A stretch of DNA of 64,000 nucleotides from Sodiomyces alkalinus F11 (lineage: Eukaryota > Ascomycota > Sordariomycetes > Glomerellales > Plectosphaerellaceae). The translations under genes and the position numbers were made by a program. Shown here in pieces: positions 55,925-64,000 of the stretch. The stretch is from positions 1,546,799 to 1,610,798 of the forward strand of contig NW_021167087.1 of the NCBI RefSeq assembly GCF_003711515.1, given 5' to 3'. The notes under the pieces were generated by a model. It saw only the letters and a list, made by a program, of their open reading frames with translations, made no database searches and had not been told where the DNA came from. Within the stretch, counting starts at the first letter, position 1. Each line of letters opens with the position of its first letter.

Positions 55925-57522
55925 ATGACCTGCGACAGCTGTCGCAATGCAGAGGACAGCTGCCTAAAAAACCGCCCATGCCGGCCCGGGCAGGCCTACA
56001 ACGACGTTGACCGCGATGATGGCAACGTCCCCTCTGCCGGCCCAGCCCGTGGATTCTCGGGAGCGGCCGGCCCGGAGACCCCCACCCCGCCGGACGCCGA
56101 GAAGACGTTGGTGCTTGACAGTGCGAGTGCGACGCCACCCACCCTAGCCAGAGTCGAGACGAACCTCGACTTCCCCGAGGGAGGGTTGGCGGCGTGGCTC
56201 GTGGTCTTCGGATCCTTCTGTGCGATGCTCTCCGTCTTCGGCCTCATCAACACGGCCGCCGTTTTCGAATCGTACTTCTCCACCAACCAATTGGCCGACT
56301 ACTCGTCGTCGGAGATCGGCTGGATCTTCAGCCTGTACCTGTTCATCGTCTTCTTCGTCGGCATCCAGGTCGGGCCCATCTTCGACAAGCACGGGCCGCG
56401 GATCGTCGTGCCCCTGGGTGGCCTGCTCATCTCGGCCAGCCTGCTCATGTTGGGCGTTTGCGAAGGTAGGTAGTTTGTGTTATACGAAGTTGCACCTCGT
56501 AAGAGGGTGGCAAAAGGGTTCCCGGGCGGGGGCATCTCGGCATCTTTGATTTCGTCCATGTGACAAAAGGCTAAACTGTTGTCGGTGCACCAGAGTACTA
56601 CCAGATTATCCTGTCCTACGCCGTCGTAGGCGGACTCGGCGGAGCGCTCCTGAACTCACCAGCGTACGGGGCCATCGCTCACTTTTTCGACGCCAAGCGC
56701 GGCTTCGCAACGGGCATCGCAGCCACGGCAGGATCCATCGGCGGCATCGTGTTCCCCATCCTGCTGCAGCGGCTGCTGCCGACCCTGGGCTTCGGATGGA
56801 CGACGCGGATCCTGGGCCTCATCCTCCTGGGCCTGGCGCTGCCGGCGACGCTGTTCATCCGTACCCGTCTGCCGCCCCGCGACACGGCCCTCGTGAGGAG
56901 GTCGGTCTGGCCGGACCTGACCATGTTCCGGGACCTCAAGTTCACGCTGTCGGCGGTGGGCATCTTCTTCATGGAATGGGGCCTGTTCGTGCCCCTGACG
57001 TACATCGTGTCGTACGCGGCGCGCTTCGAGGAGGACGCCACCGACTCGTACACGCTCCTGTCCCTGCTCAATGCCGGGTCCGTGTTGGGCCGGTTCCTGC
57101 CCGGCTTCCTCGCGGATAAGGTGGGGAGGTTCAACGTGATCCTCGCCAGCATCGCCCTGTGCGTCGCCACCGTCTTGGGCCTCTGGCTGCCGGCGGGGGA
57201 TTCGCGGGCCATGCTCATGGCCTTTGCCGTGCTGTTTGGCTTCGCCAGCGGCAGTAACCTGGGGCTCACGCCCGTGTGTCTCGGGCAGCTCTGCGACCCT
57301 CGGGACTACGGGCGGTTCCTCTCGACGGCGTTGATGGTGGCCAGTTTTGGAACGCTCAGTAGTCTGCCCATAGCCGGTGCCATTCTTGAGGCGGGGGATC
57401 ACAGCGATGTGGGCTGGATGGCCCTTATCGTGTTTGCCGGTCTTTCGTATCTCCTCGCGCTAGGGTGTTTCCTCGCAGCGAGGGTGTTGGCCGTCGGTTG
57501 GGGTGTGAAGAAGGTGTTCTAA
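55925..57522 (+). CDS. MFS transporter, monocarboxylate-transporter (MCT)-like
   Basis: Two exons, 55925-56465 and 56594-57522, sum to 1470 nt (489 aa). A hydrophilic N-terminus of about 75 residues leads to FPEGGLAAWLVVFGSF, the conserved D-x-G-W-like first helix of fungal MCT-type transporters, then SYFSTNQLADYSSSEIGWIFS and KHGPRIVVPLGG. Exon 2 contains SPAYGAIAHFFDAKRGFATG and the second half's RFLPGFLADKVGRFNV, the family's motif-A-like loops. About 12 membrane helices are visible. Fungal members carry monocarboxylates, riboflavin or secondary metabolites; the cargo is not deducible. The join CEG|EYYQIILSYAVVGGLG is well supported. The start could be earlier if coding sequence is hidden in the N gap. 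Confidence 0.87.
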
Positions 57523-57887
57523 TAGATGGGGGTTGATGGTTCTGTGAAAGCGTCGTCCAACCTGGTTGATGATGGATGACCAGGATTAGTAAACGAGGAT
57601 TAAGTAAGCGGACAAGATGGCACAGTGAATAGAGTTATATCCGTACGGAGTACGGCCACGGTACATGCCTATCTTATCTTTTAGGTGGGGGGTGGGGGAG
57701 GGGCAACGGTCATTGAAGTTTTTATCCCAAGGAAGGAAGGGCCCGTACTACATACGGTACGTACTGTGTACCCCGCCGAAAAGAAACGATCCCTTTCCAA
57801 CGCCCGCCCGCCATGATACTTTTATTTTAACCCGCGTCTTTCAAGTTCTCATCAGGCTCATCTCTCCCTTCCACACCCTTCCACATC
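57523..57887. other. Intergenic, promoter of DPH2
   Basis: The 365 bp between tandem genes hold no gene. A GTACGGAGTACGG motif lies near 57642 and a GTACTACATACGGTACGTAC stretch near 57744. A CCCTTCCACACCC-type tract directly precedes the ATG. Confidence 0.5.
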
Positions 57888-59669
57888 ATGTCAGAATCAG
57901 AAACTCTTTCTGCACCGCCAGTACTTTCAACCCCGGCTGAACCCATCTTCGAAGACCCGACTCCAACCGTAGTAGAACCCGTCGACCCCCTCCCGCCACG
58001 GACCGACGATGAGCTTCATACCGTCTACGAGATTCGCCGCACCGCGCGCGAGATCAAGCAAGGAGGCTGGAAGCGTATCGGTCTCCAATTCCCAGATCCC
58101 ATGCTACGCGATGCTGGATGGGTAGTTGAAGCTTTGAGCCGGGCCCTCGCCCAGGAAATCCCCTCTTCCTCCCCCCAGGGCGCGGAGGGGTCGGGGTCGG
58201 CCCCCGAGCGTATCTACGTCCTAGCAGACACCTCCTACAGCGCATGCTGCGTCGACGAAATTGCCGCCGAGCACGCCGATGCCCAGGTTGTCGTACACTA
58301 CGGCCGTGCCTGCCTTTCCCCGACCTCGCGCCTCCCCGTCATTTACGTCTTCACCCAACAGGCCCTCGACCTCGACGCCGCAGCTGCCGCCTTGGAGTCC
58401 CAATTCCCCGACCCCGACGCCGCCAAGGTCGTCCTCATGGCCGACATCACGTACCAGGACCACGTCGAGCCTCTGGCCTCGCGCCTGCGCGCCAAGGGCT
58501 ACCGACACATCCTACGGACCGCCGTCGTACACAACCCCGCCGGCGTCATCCCCAACCGAAGGCTAGCCGGCGCCGAATCCGAGTCCGAGTCCGAGTCCGA
58601 GCCCGGCCCTGAACCAGACGAAGCCCATCTCAGCGGGTACTCCCTCTTCCACATCTCCACCCCGCCCTCCGCCCTCCTCCTCGCGCTGCACAGCCGCTTC
58701 GCCTCCCTCCACGTCCTCCCGGCCCCTCCACCACCATCGCCGCCCCCGCCCGGCGCGCCCTCGCCACGCATCCAAGTCCAAGACCCGACCGCCGCGACCG
58801 CCGCCCTGCTGCGCCGGCGCTTCGCCCGCGTCCTGACCCTCGCCAGCGCCGGCGTGGTCGGCATCCTCGTCAACACCCTCAGCGTCGCCAACTACCTGTC
58901 GACCGTCGACCTGCTGCGCCGCCGCATCGCCGACGCCGGCAAGAAGAGCTACACCGTCGTCGTCGGCAAGCTGAACCCGGCCAAGCTGGCCAACTTTGCC
59001 GAGATCGACGGCTGGGTGGTCGTCGGGTGCTGGGAGAGCGGGCTGGTCGAGGACGACGCCGGGTTCTACCGTCCCGTCGTCACGCCTTTCGAGCTCGAGG
59101 TCGCGCTGCGGCCCGAGAGCGAGCGCGTGTGGGGGCCGGAGTGGTGGGGCGGGATGGAGAAGTTGGAGCAGCAGCTCCAGGATGCCAACCAGGAGGAGAA
59201 TGGGGACGGGGCGAAAGAAGAAAACCAGAGCGAGGGGGGCCAGGGGGAGGAATTAGGGGCGGAGGATGGTGATGGCGTTGACGGGGAAGAGGAAGAGTCG
59301 GCGCCGCCCGCGTTTGACTTGCGGACCGGCAAGCTTATCAGCCATAGCCGGCCCATGAGGGTCGTGGTCGACGGCCGTGCGAAAAAGCAAGCGGGCAGTC
59401 GAAGCCAAGGAGATGCAGACGCGTCGTCGTCGTCGTCGTCCGGAAGGGAATCCAGCGCGTTGGTGAAGACGGCCGCGGCGGGGGAGCTAGCGACCATCAA
59501 CGGAGTGGTGAGTCCCGGGGCCGAGTTCCTGCGGTCGAAACGGACGTGGCAAGGTCTCGGCACGGATTTTGATCATGGCGACGAGAGGAGTAGGAGTGCG
59601 GTCGTTGAAGAAGGGCGGAGCGGCGTGGCGAGGGGATACACAGTGGGAGAGGACAGCACGCGAACATGA
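57888..59669 (+). CDS. dph2: Diphthamide biosynthesis protein 2
   Basis: One intronless exon of 593 aa. The core shows the Dph1/Dph2 family layout: RRTAREIKQGGWKRIGLQFPD, then YVLADTSYSACCVDEIAAEH with the cysteines of the first domain, VVHYGRACLS, and later KKSYTVVVGKLNPAKLANF and VVVGCWESGLVEDDAGFY with the C-terminal domain Cys. Dph2 forms a heterodimer with Dph1 that transfers the 3-amino-3-carboxypropyl group of SAM to a histidine of elongation factor 2, the first step of diphthamide synthesis. Here Dph2 is the accessory Fe-S subunit that supports Dph1. Low-complexity inserts (a Ser-Glu repeat near residue 230, a Pro-rich run near 285 and an acidic stretch near 440) lengthen it. The C-terminus has FLRSKRTWQGLG, a conserved fungal tail motif. 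Confidence 0.93.
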   Translation: MSESETLSAPPVLSTPAEPIFEDPTPTVVEPVDPLPPRTDDELHTVYEIRRTAREIKQGGWKRIGLQFPDPMLRDAGWVVEALSRALAQEIPSSSPQGAEGSGSAPERIYVLADTSYSACCVDEIAAEHADAQVVVHYGRACLSPTSRLPVIYVFTQQALDLDAAAAALESQFPDPDAAKVVLMADITYQDHVEPLASRLRAKGYRHILRTAVVHNPAGVIPNRRLAGAESESESESEPGPEPDEAHLSGYSLFHISTPPSALLLALHSRFASLHVLPAPPPPSPPPPGAPSPRIQVQDPTAATAALLRRRFARVLTLASAGVVGILVNTLSVANYLSTVDLLRRRIADAGKKSYTVVVGKLNPAKLANFAEIDGWVVVGCWESGLVEDDAGFYRPVVTPFELEVALRPESERVWGPEWWGGMEKLEQQLQDANQEENGDGAKEENQSEGGQGEELGAEDGDGVDGEEEESAPPAFDLRTGKLISHSRPMRVVVDGRAKKQAGSRSQGDADASSSSSSGRESSALVKTAAAGELATINGVVSPGAEFLRSKRTWQGLGTDFDHGDERSRSAVVEEGRSGVARGYTVGEDSTRT

Positions 59670-60077
59670 GGTAGACTGCGGGGGACGCCGAGGGAAATGG
59701 AAATAAAAAAATGCAAATAAATCCGGGGGATGAATTGATATATATTCTGGGCCGTGCTCTGGGAAGACCCTGCGCAAGGTCGTTTGATATGATACTTTCG
59801 CAGCATTCGATTTCGCCCATAGGACTTGTCTCCCTTCAGCGCGAGGTGGAACTCGTCGAATGTTCCTACAAACGGTCCAATTTTTACCTGGCACAACCAC
59901 TTCTCTCTTTCTTCTTTTTTTTTGGGAGACATCTTCTCAAAAAGTCGTCTCGGAGGAGGTCTGTCGTCGTAAATGTCGTGCATGTCGTCGCAGCGTCGCA
60001 AAGTATGTTCGATTTTTTTCTTTTTCTTCTTCTTCTTTCTATTCCTCATATTTCCAAAACCAAGCGGGAAAAGAAAA
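59670..60077. other. Convergent intergenic region DPH2/MARVEL gene
   Basis: These 408 bp hold no gene, with T-runs around 59910-59930 and 60009-60045. They presumably contain the 3' ends of both genes. Confidence 0.55.
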
Positions 60078-60785
60078 TCAGACATAAACACGGCGGGAAT
60101 GCGAACTAGGCCGAGATTCGTAGGAGCGCGAATGTCGGCTACTTCCGCTGTGACGCCGACGATGGTGGGAAGACGAGCGCGCGCCGTCGCGATACGAATC
60201 GTCATAGCCGGTGTCGCGGCGGAGGCCGTCGCCGCTGAACCAGGCAAGGAAGCTCGTGAAGAAGAACATGACGACGTTCATGATGGCGAAGGCCCAGCAG
60301 GCCTTGAGCATGGAGCAGGGCCTGCCGGAGAGCCAGTCCCAGGCGCCGGTGGTGACGACGGCCATGGCGGCGAAGTGGCGCCTCCAGTCGGCGTCGCCGA
60401 CGACGTTGTTGCAGTCGACGTTGCGGATCTCGCGGAGGGCGTAGACGGAGCCGATGAGGGCGCCGACGAAGAGGAGGTCCACGATGGCGACCCAGGTGGC
60501 GTTGGTGCTGGAGCGGTGGTAGCTGAAGAGGGTGAAGAGGGCCCAGGCCAGGGCGAGCACGGAGACGATGAAGAGGACGAGGATGTAGTCGGGGGTCAGG
60601 GCGTTGGATTCGACGTAGCCTCGGACGAACCAGGCGAGCATTCCCACCACGGGGATCTTGGTTTTGTTAGTTTCATCTCGTCGGCGATGATAAGGATATG
60701 GGATAACTAGTCTGCAGTCTTGACTTACCAAGGTGATGATTTGGCAGAATCGCCAAAAGACGAAGAATATGGTGAAGAACCACAT
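60078..60785 (-). CDS. MARVEL-domain-like four-helix membrane protein
   Basis: Two exons, 60785-60729 and 60656-60078, sum to 636 nt (211 aa). Translation begins MWFFTIFFVFWRFCQIITL and joins to IPVVGMLAWFV to form the first membrane helix. Further helices are DYILVLFIVSVLALAWALF, ATWVAIVDLLFVGALIG and ACWAFAIMNVVMFFFTSFLAW. A single Cys pair (NVDC, RPC) lies in the extracytosolic loop. The four-helix arrangement and the AIVDLLFVGALIGSVYALR phrase fit fungal MARVEL proteins that organise plasma-membrane or vesicle domains. The C-terminal tail of about 45 residues is rich in Arg, Ser and His and probably cytosolic. An open frame continues upstream to 61157, but its added residues show no conservation. 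Function beyond family is unknown. Confidence 0.8.
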   Translation of the reverse strand: MWFFTIFFVFWRFCQIITLVSQDCRLVIPYPYHRRRDETNKTKIPVVGMLAWFVRGYVESNALTPDYILVLFIVSVLALAWALFTLFSYHRSSTNATWVAIVDLLFVGALIGSVYALREIRNVDCNNVVGDADWRRHFAAMAVVTTGAWDWLSGRPCSMLKACWAFAIMNVVMFFFTSFLAWFSGDGLRRDTGYDDSYRDGARSSSHHRRRHSGSSRHSRSYESRPSSHSRRVYV

Positions 60786-61404
60786 GGCGGGCAGTGGGCA
60801 GTCTTCGGTCTTGGGACCCTTTGTTGGTTTTTCTGTCTGTTCTCTCGAGGGAGGATGTGGGGGCCCCAAAGGAGAGGTTGATCGATGATCAGCGGACTCG
60901 GGGTCCAGGAGGAGAAGGGCGGGGGCTGGGATGGGGATGGGGATGGGGAGGGGACGAAAGACGGAGGTGAGGTTGCGCTGGATTTTAAAAGAAAGTTGAG
61001 ATGATTGAGCAGCTATCCGTAGAAAGGCGGCACGGCACGTTGCAGGAACCACTGGGCATTTGAGTCGCCAGCGAATAATCGAGAAAGTCTGGTCAAAAGG
61101 CGTGGCTGGCTGTACGGAAGACGGAAGACTTCTGTATGTAGGTAGGGTTTTTTGCAAGCTGGAGGGGTCCGGTCCTGTGGTCCTGTGGTCGTGTCAGCGC
61201 GGGAGGAGGGGAGGTTGGGTTTCCTCTAGGAGTCTCTAGCCTGCATGCATGCAATACAGGTGGCCGGATGACTGGAAAGTCGGGCCTTTCGAGCGACCCG
61301 CGAGTCTGGTGTAAAGAAGTACAACGTGTATGCGATGGGTGTGTGGGAGGACAGCAGAGCAACGATACCCAAGGTAGTGTCGAGGTCGCAATGTGTTCCT
61401 ATTG

Positions 61405-61441
61405 TACCTAGGTACCTATATATGTATAAGGTACCTAGGTA
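61405..61441. repeat. Hairpin, exact 13-nt arms
   Basis: Left arm TACCTAGGTACCT (61405-61417) and right arm AGGTACCTAGGTA (61429-61441) are perfect reverse complements around an 11-nt A/T-rich loop. It is the best-formed member of the family. Confidence 0.85.
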
Positions 61442-61886
61442 AGGTACCGTTCATACGACCGGAGTACCTACCCTGTCCGGACGCTACCATCTTCATGACG
61501 TTGGATTCCTTATCGCTTTACCGTCCCGACAATGCCAAAACTATGAGTTAGGTACTGCTGTGTTACAAGTACTGACCATATAAGTCTTCCTGCTCCATCC
61601 AGAAGAGTGGTTGTCGACACAAGACATGCCAAAGATATCAATGCCATTGTTAACTGGAATGCAATTATGTCGTACTTGGAAGTTATGGACACACCGCGGA
61701 TGCCTATCCGCATGTCTAGAACATTCATGGATTAAAAAACAATTGAGGGGCTGGGACAACGGGGAGGGGACCTGGACCGAATTGGCGCACAGCGTGGGCG
61801 CTCCCGCAACCTTCTGCCGTTGCCAGGGCGCCCATTGTGAGTTGAAAGAGTCTAGCCAATCATATCATCTGCACTTATGGCTACCT

Positions 61887-61902
61887 AGGTACCTAGGTAC
61901 CT
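61887..61902. repeat. Palindrome AGGTACCTAGGTACCT
   Basis: The 16 nt are fully self-complementary and extend leftwards as tandem TACCTAGG units from 61883. Confidence 0.8.
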
Positions 61903-61955
61903 CCGCTACTCGCCCTTATCTTATCAGTACATATTCTCCCTGTTCAAGTCGGGAT

Positions 61956-62007
61956 CACCACCATCACCATCACCACCACCACCATCACCACCACCACCAT
62001 CACCACC
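61956..62007. repeat. (CAC/CAT)n trinucleotide microsatellite
   Basis: The 52 bp consist of CAC with interspersed CAT triplets. It would encode poly-His in one frame, but no gene model includes it. Confidence 0.85.
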
Positions 62008-62154
62008 TGTTCTCGAACCGAAAAGTGTTTATTATAATAGCAAAGTCGATATTAATACATACTTGCTCTCGGATTCCACACAAGAATACCGTAATATCCA
62101 CTCATTACACTACCTTATATACAAAACGTTCAACTGCCCTACCTGTCGGGTCCC

Positions 62155-63999
62155 TCAAAAATACTCTTCCTCATGCTCGTCGTCCACGCGGACCCAGGAC
62201 GCCGGTGCCACCCAACAGTGTGACAACTCGTGAGCCGCCTCATCCATACCACCACGTCCCACAGCCGATCCTGTCCCTCCTGTCCCTGTCCCTGTCCCTG
62301 TACCTGTCCCTGCACTAGGCACCTTCCACGGGGGCACCCGGCTGCCGCGCAGCCGAGCCGACAGGTGATACGGCACCCCCTCCCGGTACCGCACGCTCGG
62401 AACGTCCACCGACACGCTCGCCAGCGTCTGCAGCAGCCCGTATAGGAGCACCCACCGCCCCCGTCGCGCCACGGCCGGGTCCACCTCCCCGATCCGGTCC
62501 GTCTTCTCAAACTTCACAAACGCGTCGATGAGATCCGACTGCGTGAACTCGGTACCCAGCGCGTAGATGTTGGTCGCCTCCGTGTACGCGAGCTGCACCC
62601 GCCTCTCCAGCGCTGCGTTCCCGCCGCTCTTTTTCGAGCTCTTGAACATGAACGATGTCTCCCTGCCGGTGTTGGATGCTGCCACTGCTGCCGCCGTCCC
62701 GCCCGGCATCGATTCCGGCACCAACGGGTAAGGGTGCGGTATGTGCGGGAACCGCATCTTGTTGTCGAACTCTACCAGCATGTCCGTCATCGGCAGCTCC
62801 GAAATGTCCGCCTCGAACGCCCGGTTGCCCGACTCGCTGACCATCATCCACTTGCGGCCCGACCGCGCCTCGGACTCGTCCCACACGATGTCGCGGTTCA
62901 CCAGGTAGTCGTACAGCGCGCCCAAGTCCCGCTGCAGCGCTTGCGCGACCGTCCTCGTCAGCCATATGCCTTCCTCGCCTTCGCCTCCGGACCCGCCACC
63001 GTACCCCGCGCTGTCGTCCGCCGGCAGTGGTGGCGGCCATGAGCCGTAGATCCGAGAGTAGTGTTTCAGTAGGAACTTCTGAAACCTCTCGGCCGCCGCC
63101 TTGGCCTGGCTATTGTTATTCGCAAGCCGACCGGAGGACGGCCACATCTCCGGGCACTGCAGCTCACCCAGCCGATCTTCGGCCGCCTGCACCCGGAGCT
63201 GCGTCTCGAGGCTCGCCCGCTCCAGCAACGCGCGCGTCACCGGCGTCAGGTTGCGGAAGTCGGCGCACCGCTCCAGCCGCCCGTGCATCATGCCGGCGCA
63301 GTGCACGAAGCTCTCGCGCCATCCTTCCTCCCACCGCACCTCCGGGCCCTCGGTCCACGCCAGCAACCCCACCGCCGTCTCGGGCTCCCCGCGGACGTCG
63401 TCGAGGCCGCGTGCCGCGAGATACTTGACCATGGTCTCCACATTGTCCGCCTTCGCCGGCATGTACGCATCGAGCCGGGCGTGGAGGTCCGACAGCGCTT
63501 GATACAGCGATATACCCACGAGGGAGGCGTGGTAGAACAGGGCAAACATGTTCCGCGTCGTGATGTGGTGGCGGAACTGGTCGACCTTGGACATGCCAGA
63601 TGGTGTCGGAAAGTACATCTCGTACGAGATCTGCCCGTCCGCATCGCCGACGCTGTTATCCTCGGATGCGGGGGGGCTGGGCTGACCACCGGCGGCGGCG
63701 GCGGCGGCGGCGGTAGCAGCAGCCGGCCCCGTGTCTTTTCCGTGGTGGTGTTGCGTACCGCGCCTCCTGTCGTGACGGGGCAAAGGCGGTGCCCCTCGGG
63801 GCGACGGAGGCAACTGGAAGTCCAGGTCTTCTTCCGTGGACCCTTCCCGCAGCATGGTGATCAGCGGTCGCGACTCGGTGGCCTCGATGATGTGAGATGA
63901 GAGACGGAAAGACGGGTTCGGTTTTGGCGTCTGCCCGCGGTGACCGAAATACACAAGGACGTCGCCGTTTGGGTCCCAGAGTTCGGGGTCCTTGCGCAG
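62155..63999 (-). CDS. Large fungal protein of unknown function, 5' end outside window
   Basis: The frame is open to the right end of the window, so the start lies beyond it. At least 614 residues are visible. The visible N-terminal part reads DPNGDVLVYFGHRGQ, then FRLSSHIIEATESRPL. This resembles the first strands and helix of a BTB/POZ-like fold, as in many fungal hypothetical proteins. Downstream are Gly/Ala-rich and Pro-rich stretches, then a long helical region with Trp/Arg/Glu-rich segments (EVRWEEGWRESFVHCAGMM and RDLGALYDYLVNRDIVW). The C-terminus has a Gly-Thr repeat (TGTGTGTGTG) and ends with an acidic HEEEYF. No catalytic motif is seen. The coding call is good because the frame is long and the composition consistent; function is unknown. 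Confidence 0.72.
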   Translation of the reverse strand: MRKDPELWDPNGDVLVYFGHRGQTPKPNPSFRLSSHIIEATESRPLITMLREGSTEEDLDFQLPPSPRGAPPLPRHDRRRGTQHHHGKDTGPAAATAAAAAAAGGQPSPPASEDNSVGDADGQISYEMYFPTPSGMSKVDQFRHHITTRNMFALFYHASLVGISLYQALSDLHARLDAYMPAKADNVETMVKYLAARGLDDVRGEPETAVGLLAWTEGPEVRWEEGWRESFVHCAGMMHGRLERCADFRNLTPVTRALLERASLETQLRVQAAEDRLGELQCPEMWPSSGRLANNNSQAKAAAERFQKFLLKHYSRIYGSWPPPLPADDSAGYGGGSGGEGEEGIWLTRTVAQALQRDLGALYDYLVNRDIVWDESEARSGRKWMMVSESGNRAFEADISELPMTDMLVEFDNKMRFPHIPHPYPLVPESMPGGTAAAVAASNTGRETSFMFKSSKKSGGNAALERRVQLAYTEATNIYALGTEFTQSDLIDAFVKFEKTDRIGEVDPAVARRGRWVLLYGLLQTLASVSVDVPSVRYREGVPYHLSARLRGSRVPPWKVPSAGTGTGTGTGTGGTGSAVGRGGMDEAAHELSHCWVAPASWVRVDDEHEEEYF

Positions 64000-64000
64000 C

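Larger units (their letters stand above)
60786..62154. other. Intergenic, 1.4 kb with palindromes and a CAC/CAT repeat
   Basis: There is no gene. It contains the hairpin at 61405-61441, the palindrome at 61887-61902 and the (CAC/CAT)n microsatellite at 61956-62007. It includes the upstream region of the MARVEL-like gene. Confidence 0.6.

Noticed and set aside
61956..62007. Poly-His coding exon
   Set aside because: The CAC/CAT repeat is simple sequence; the surrounding frame has no other coding character.

Overview
The window is nuclear DNA of a filamentous ascomycete (Pezizomycotina, most likely a Sordariomycete; I do not name a species). The support is: compact GC-rich genes with short GT-AG introns of about 50 to 130 bp (one proposed at 306 bp), no operons, GC-poorer intergenic stretches rich in homopolymers and short palindromes, and a gene set of fungal-type families (NHA1-type Na+/H+ antiporter, DUF3716-like protein, MARVEL-like protein, Isu1, Dbp3, Rft1, Mad2, Ubp14). 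Exon structures were built by hand from reading-frame closure and family motifs. For every spliced gene the summed exon length is a multiple of three.

Left part (1 to 20.3 kb, gene-poor, accessory in character): the 3' end of a ferric reductase, a CYP65-like cytochrome P450, a Dal5-like anion permease whose frame is cut by one TGA, a DUF3716-like protein, a DHDPS/HOGA-type aldolase and a carotenoid oxygenase. They are separated by intergenic stretches, four of them of 1.8 to 3.2 kb. No transposon ORFs and no RNA genes were recognised.

Middle (22.5 to 32.5 kb, conserved housekeeping): a split-RING protein, MAD2 (spindle checkpoint), UBP14 (isopeptidase T), ISU1 (Fe-S scaffold) and a multi-pass membrane protein, arranged as alternating divergent and convergent pairs. 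An almost gene-free 4.2 kb stretch follows.

Right part (36.7 to 64 kb): NHA1-type antiporter (with an assembly gap inside an intron), DBP3 and RFT1 (convergent, 105 bp apart), a large coiled-coil protein, a zinc alcohol dehydrogenase, a small secretory protein ending in KDEL, a Rieske/FAD AIF-type oxidoreductase, an MCT-like MFS transporter, DPH2, a MARVEL-like protein, and a partial gene running off the right end.

The most unusual items are the KDEL-terminated protein of unknown family, the permease with an in-frame stop, a 7-nt microexon in the P450, two in-frame introns without stops, and two families of short intergenic palindromes (TACCTAGGTA-like and TACTTCGTA) that recur across the window and form perfect hairpins. 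I saw no clear new multi-gene system.
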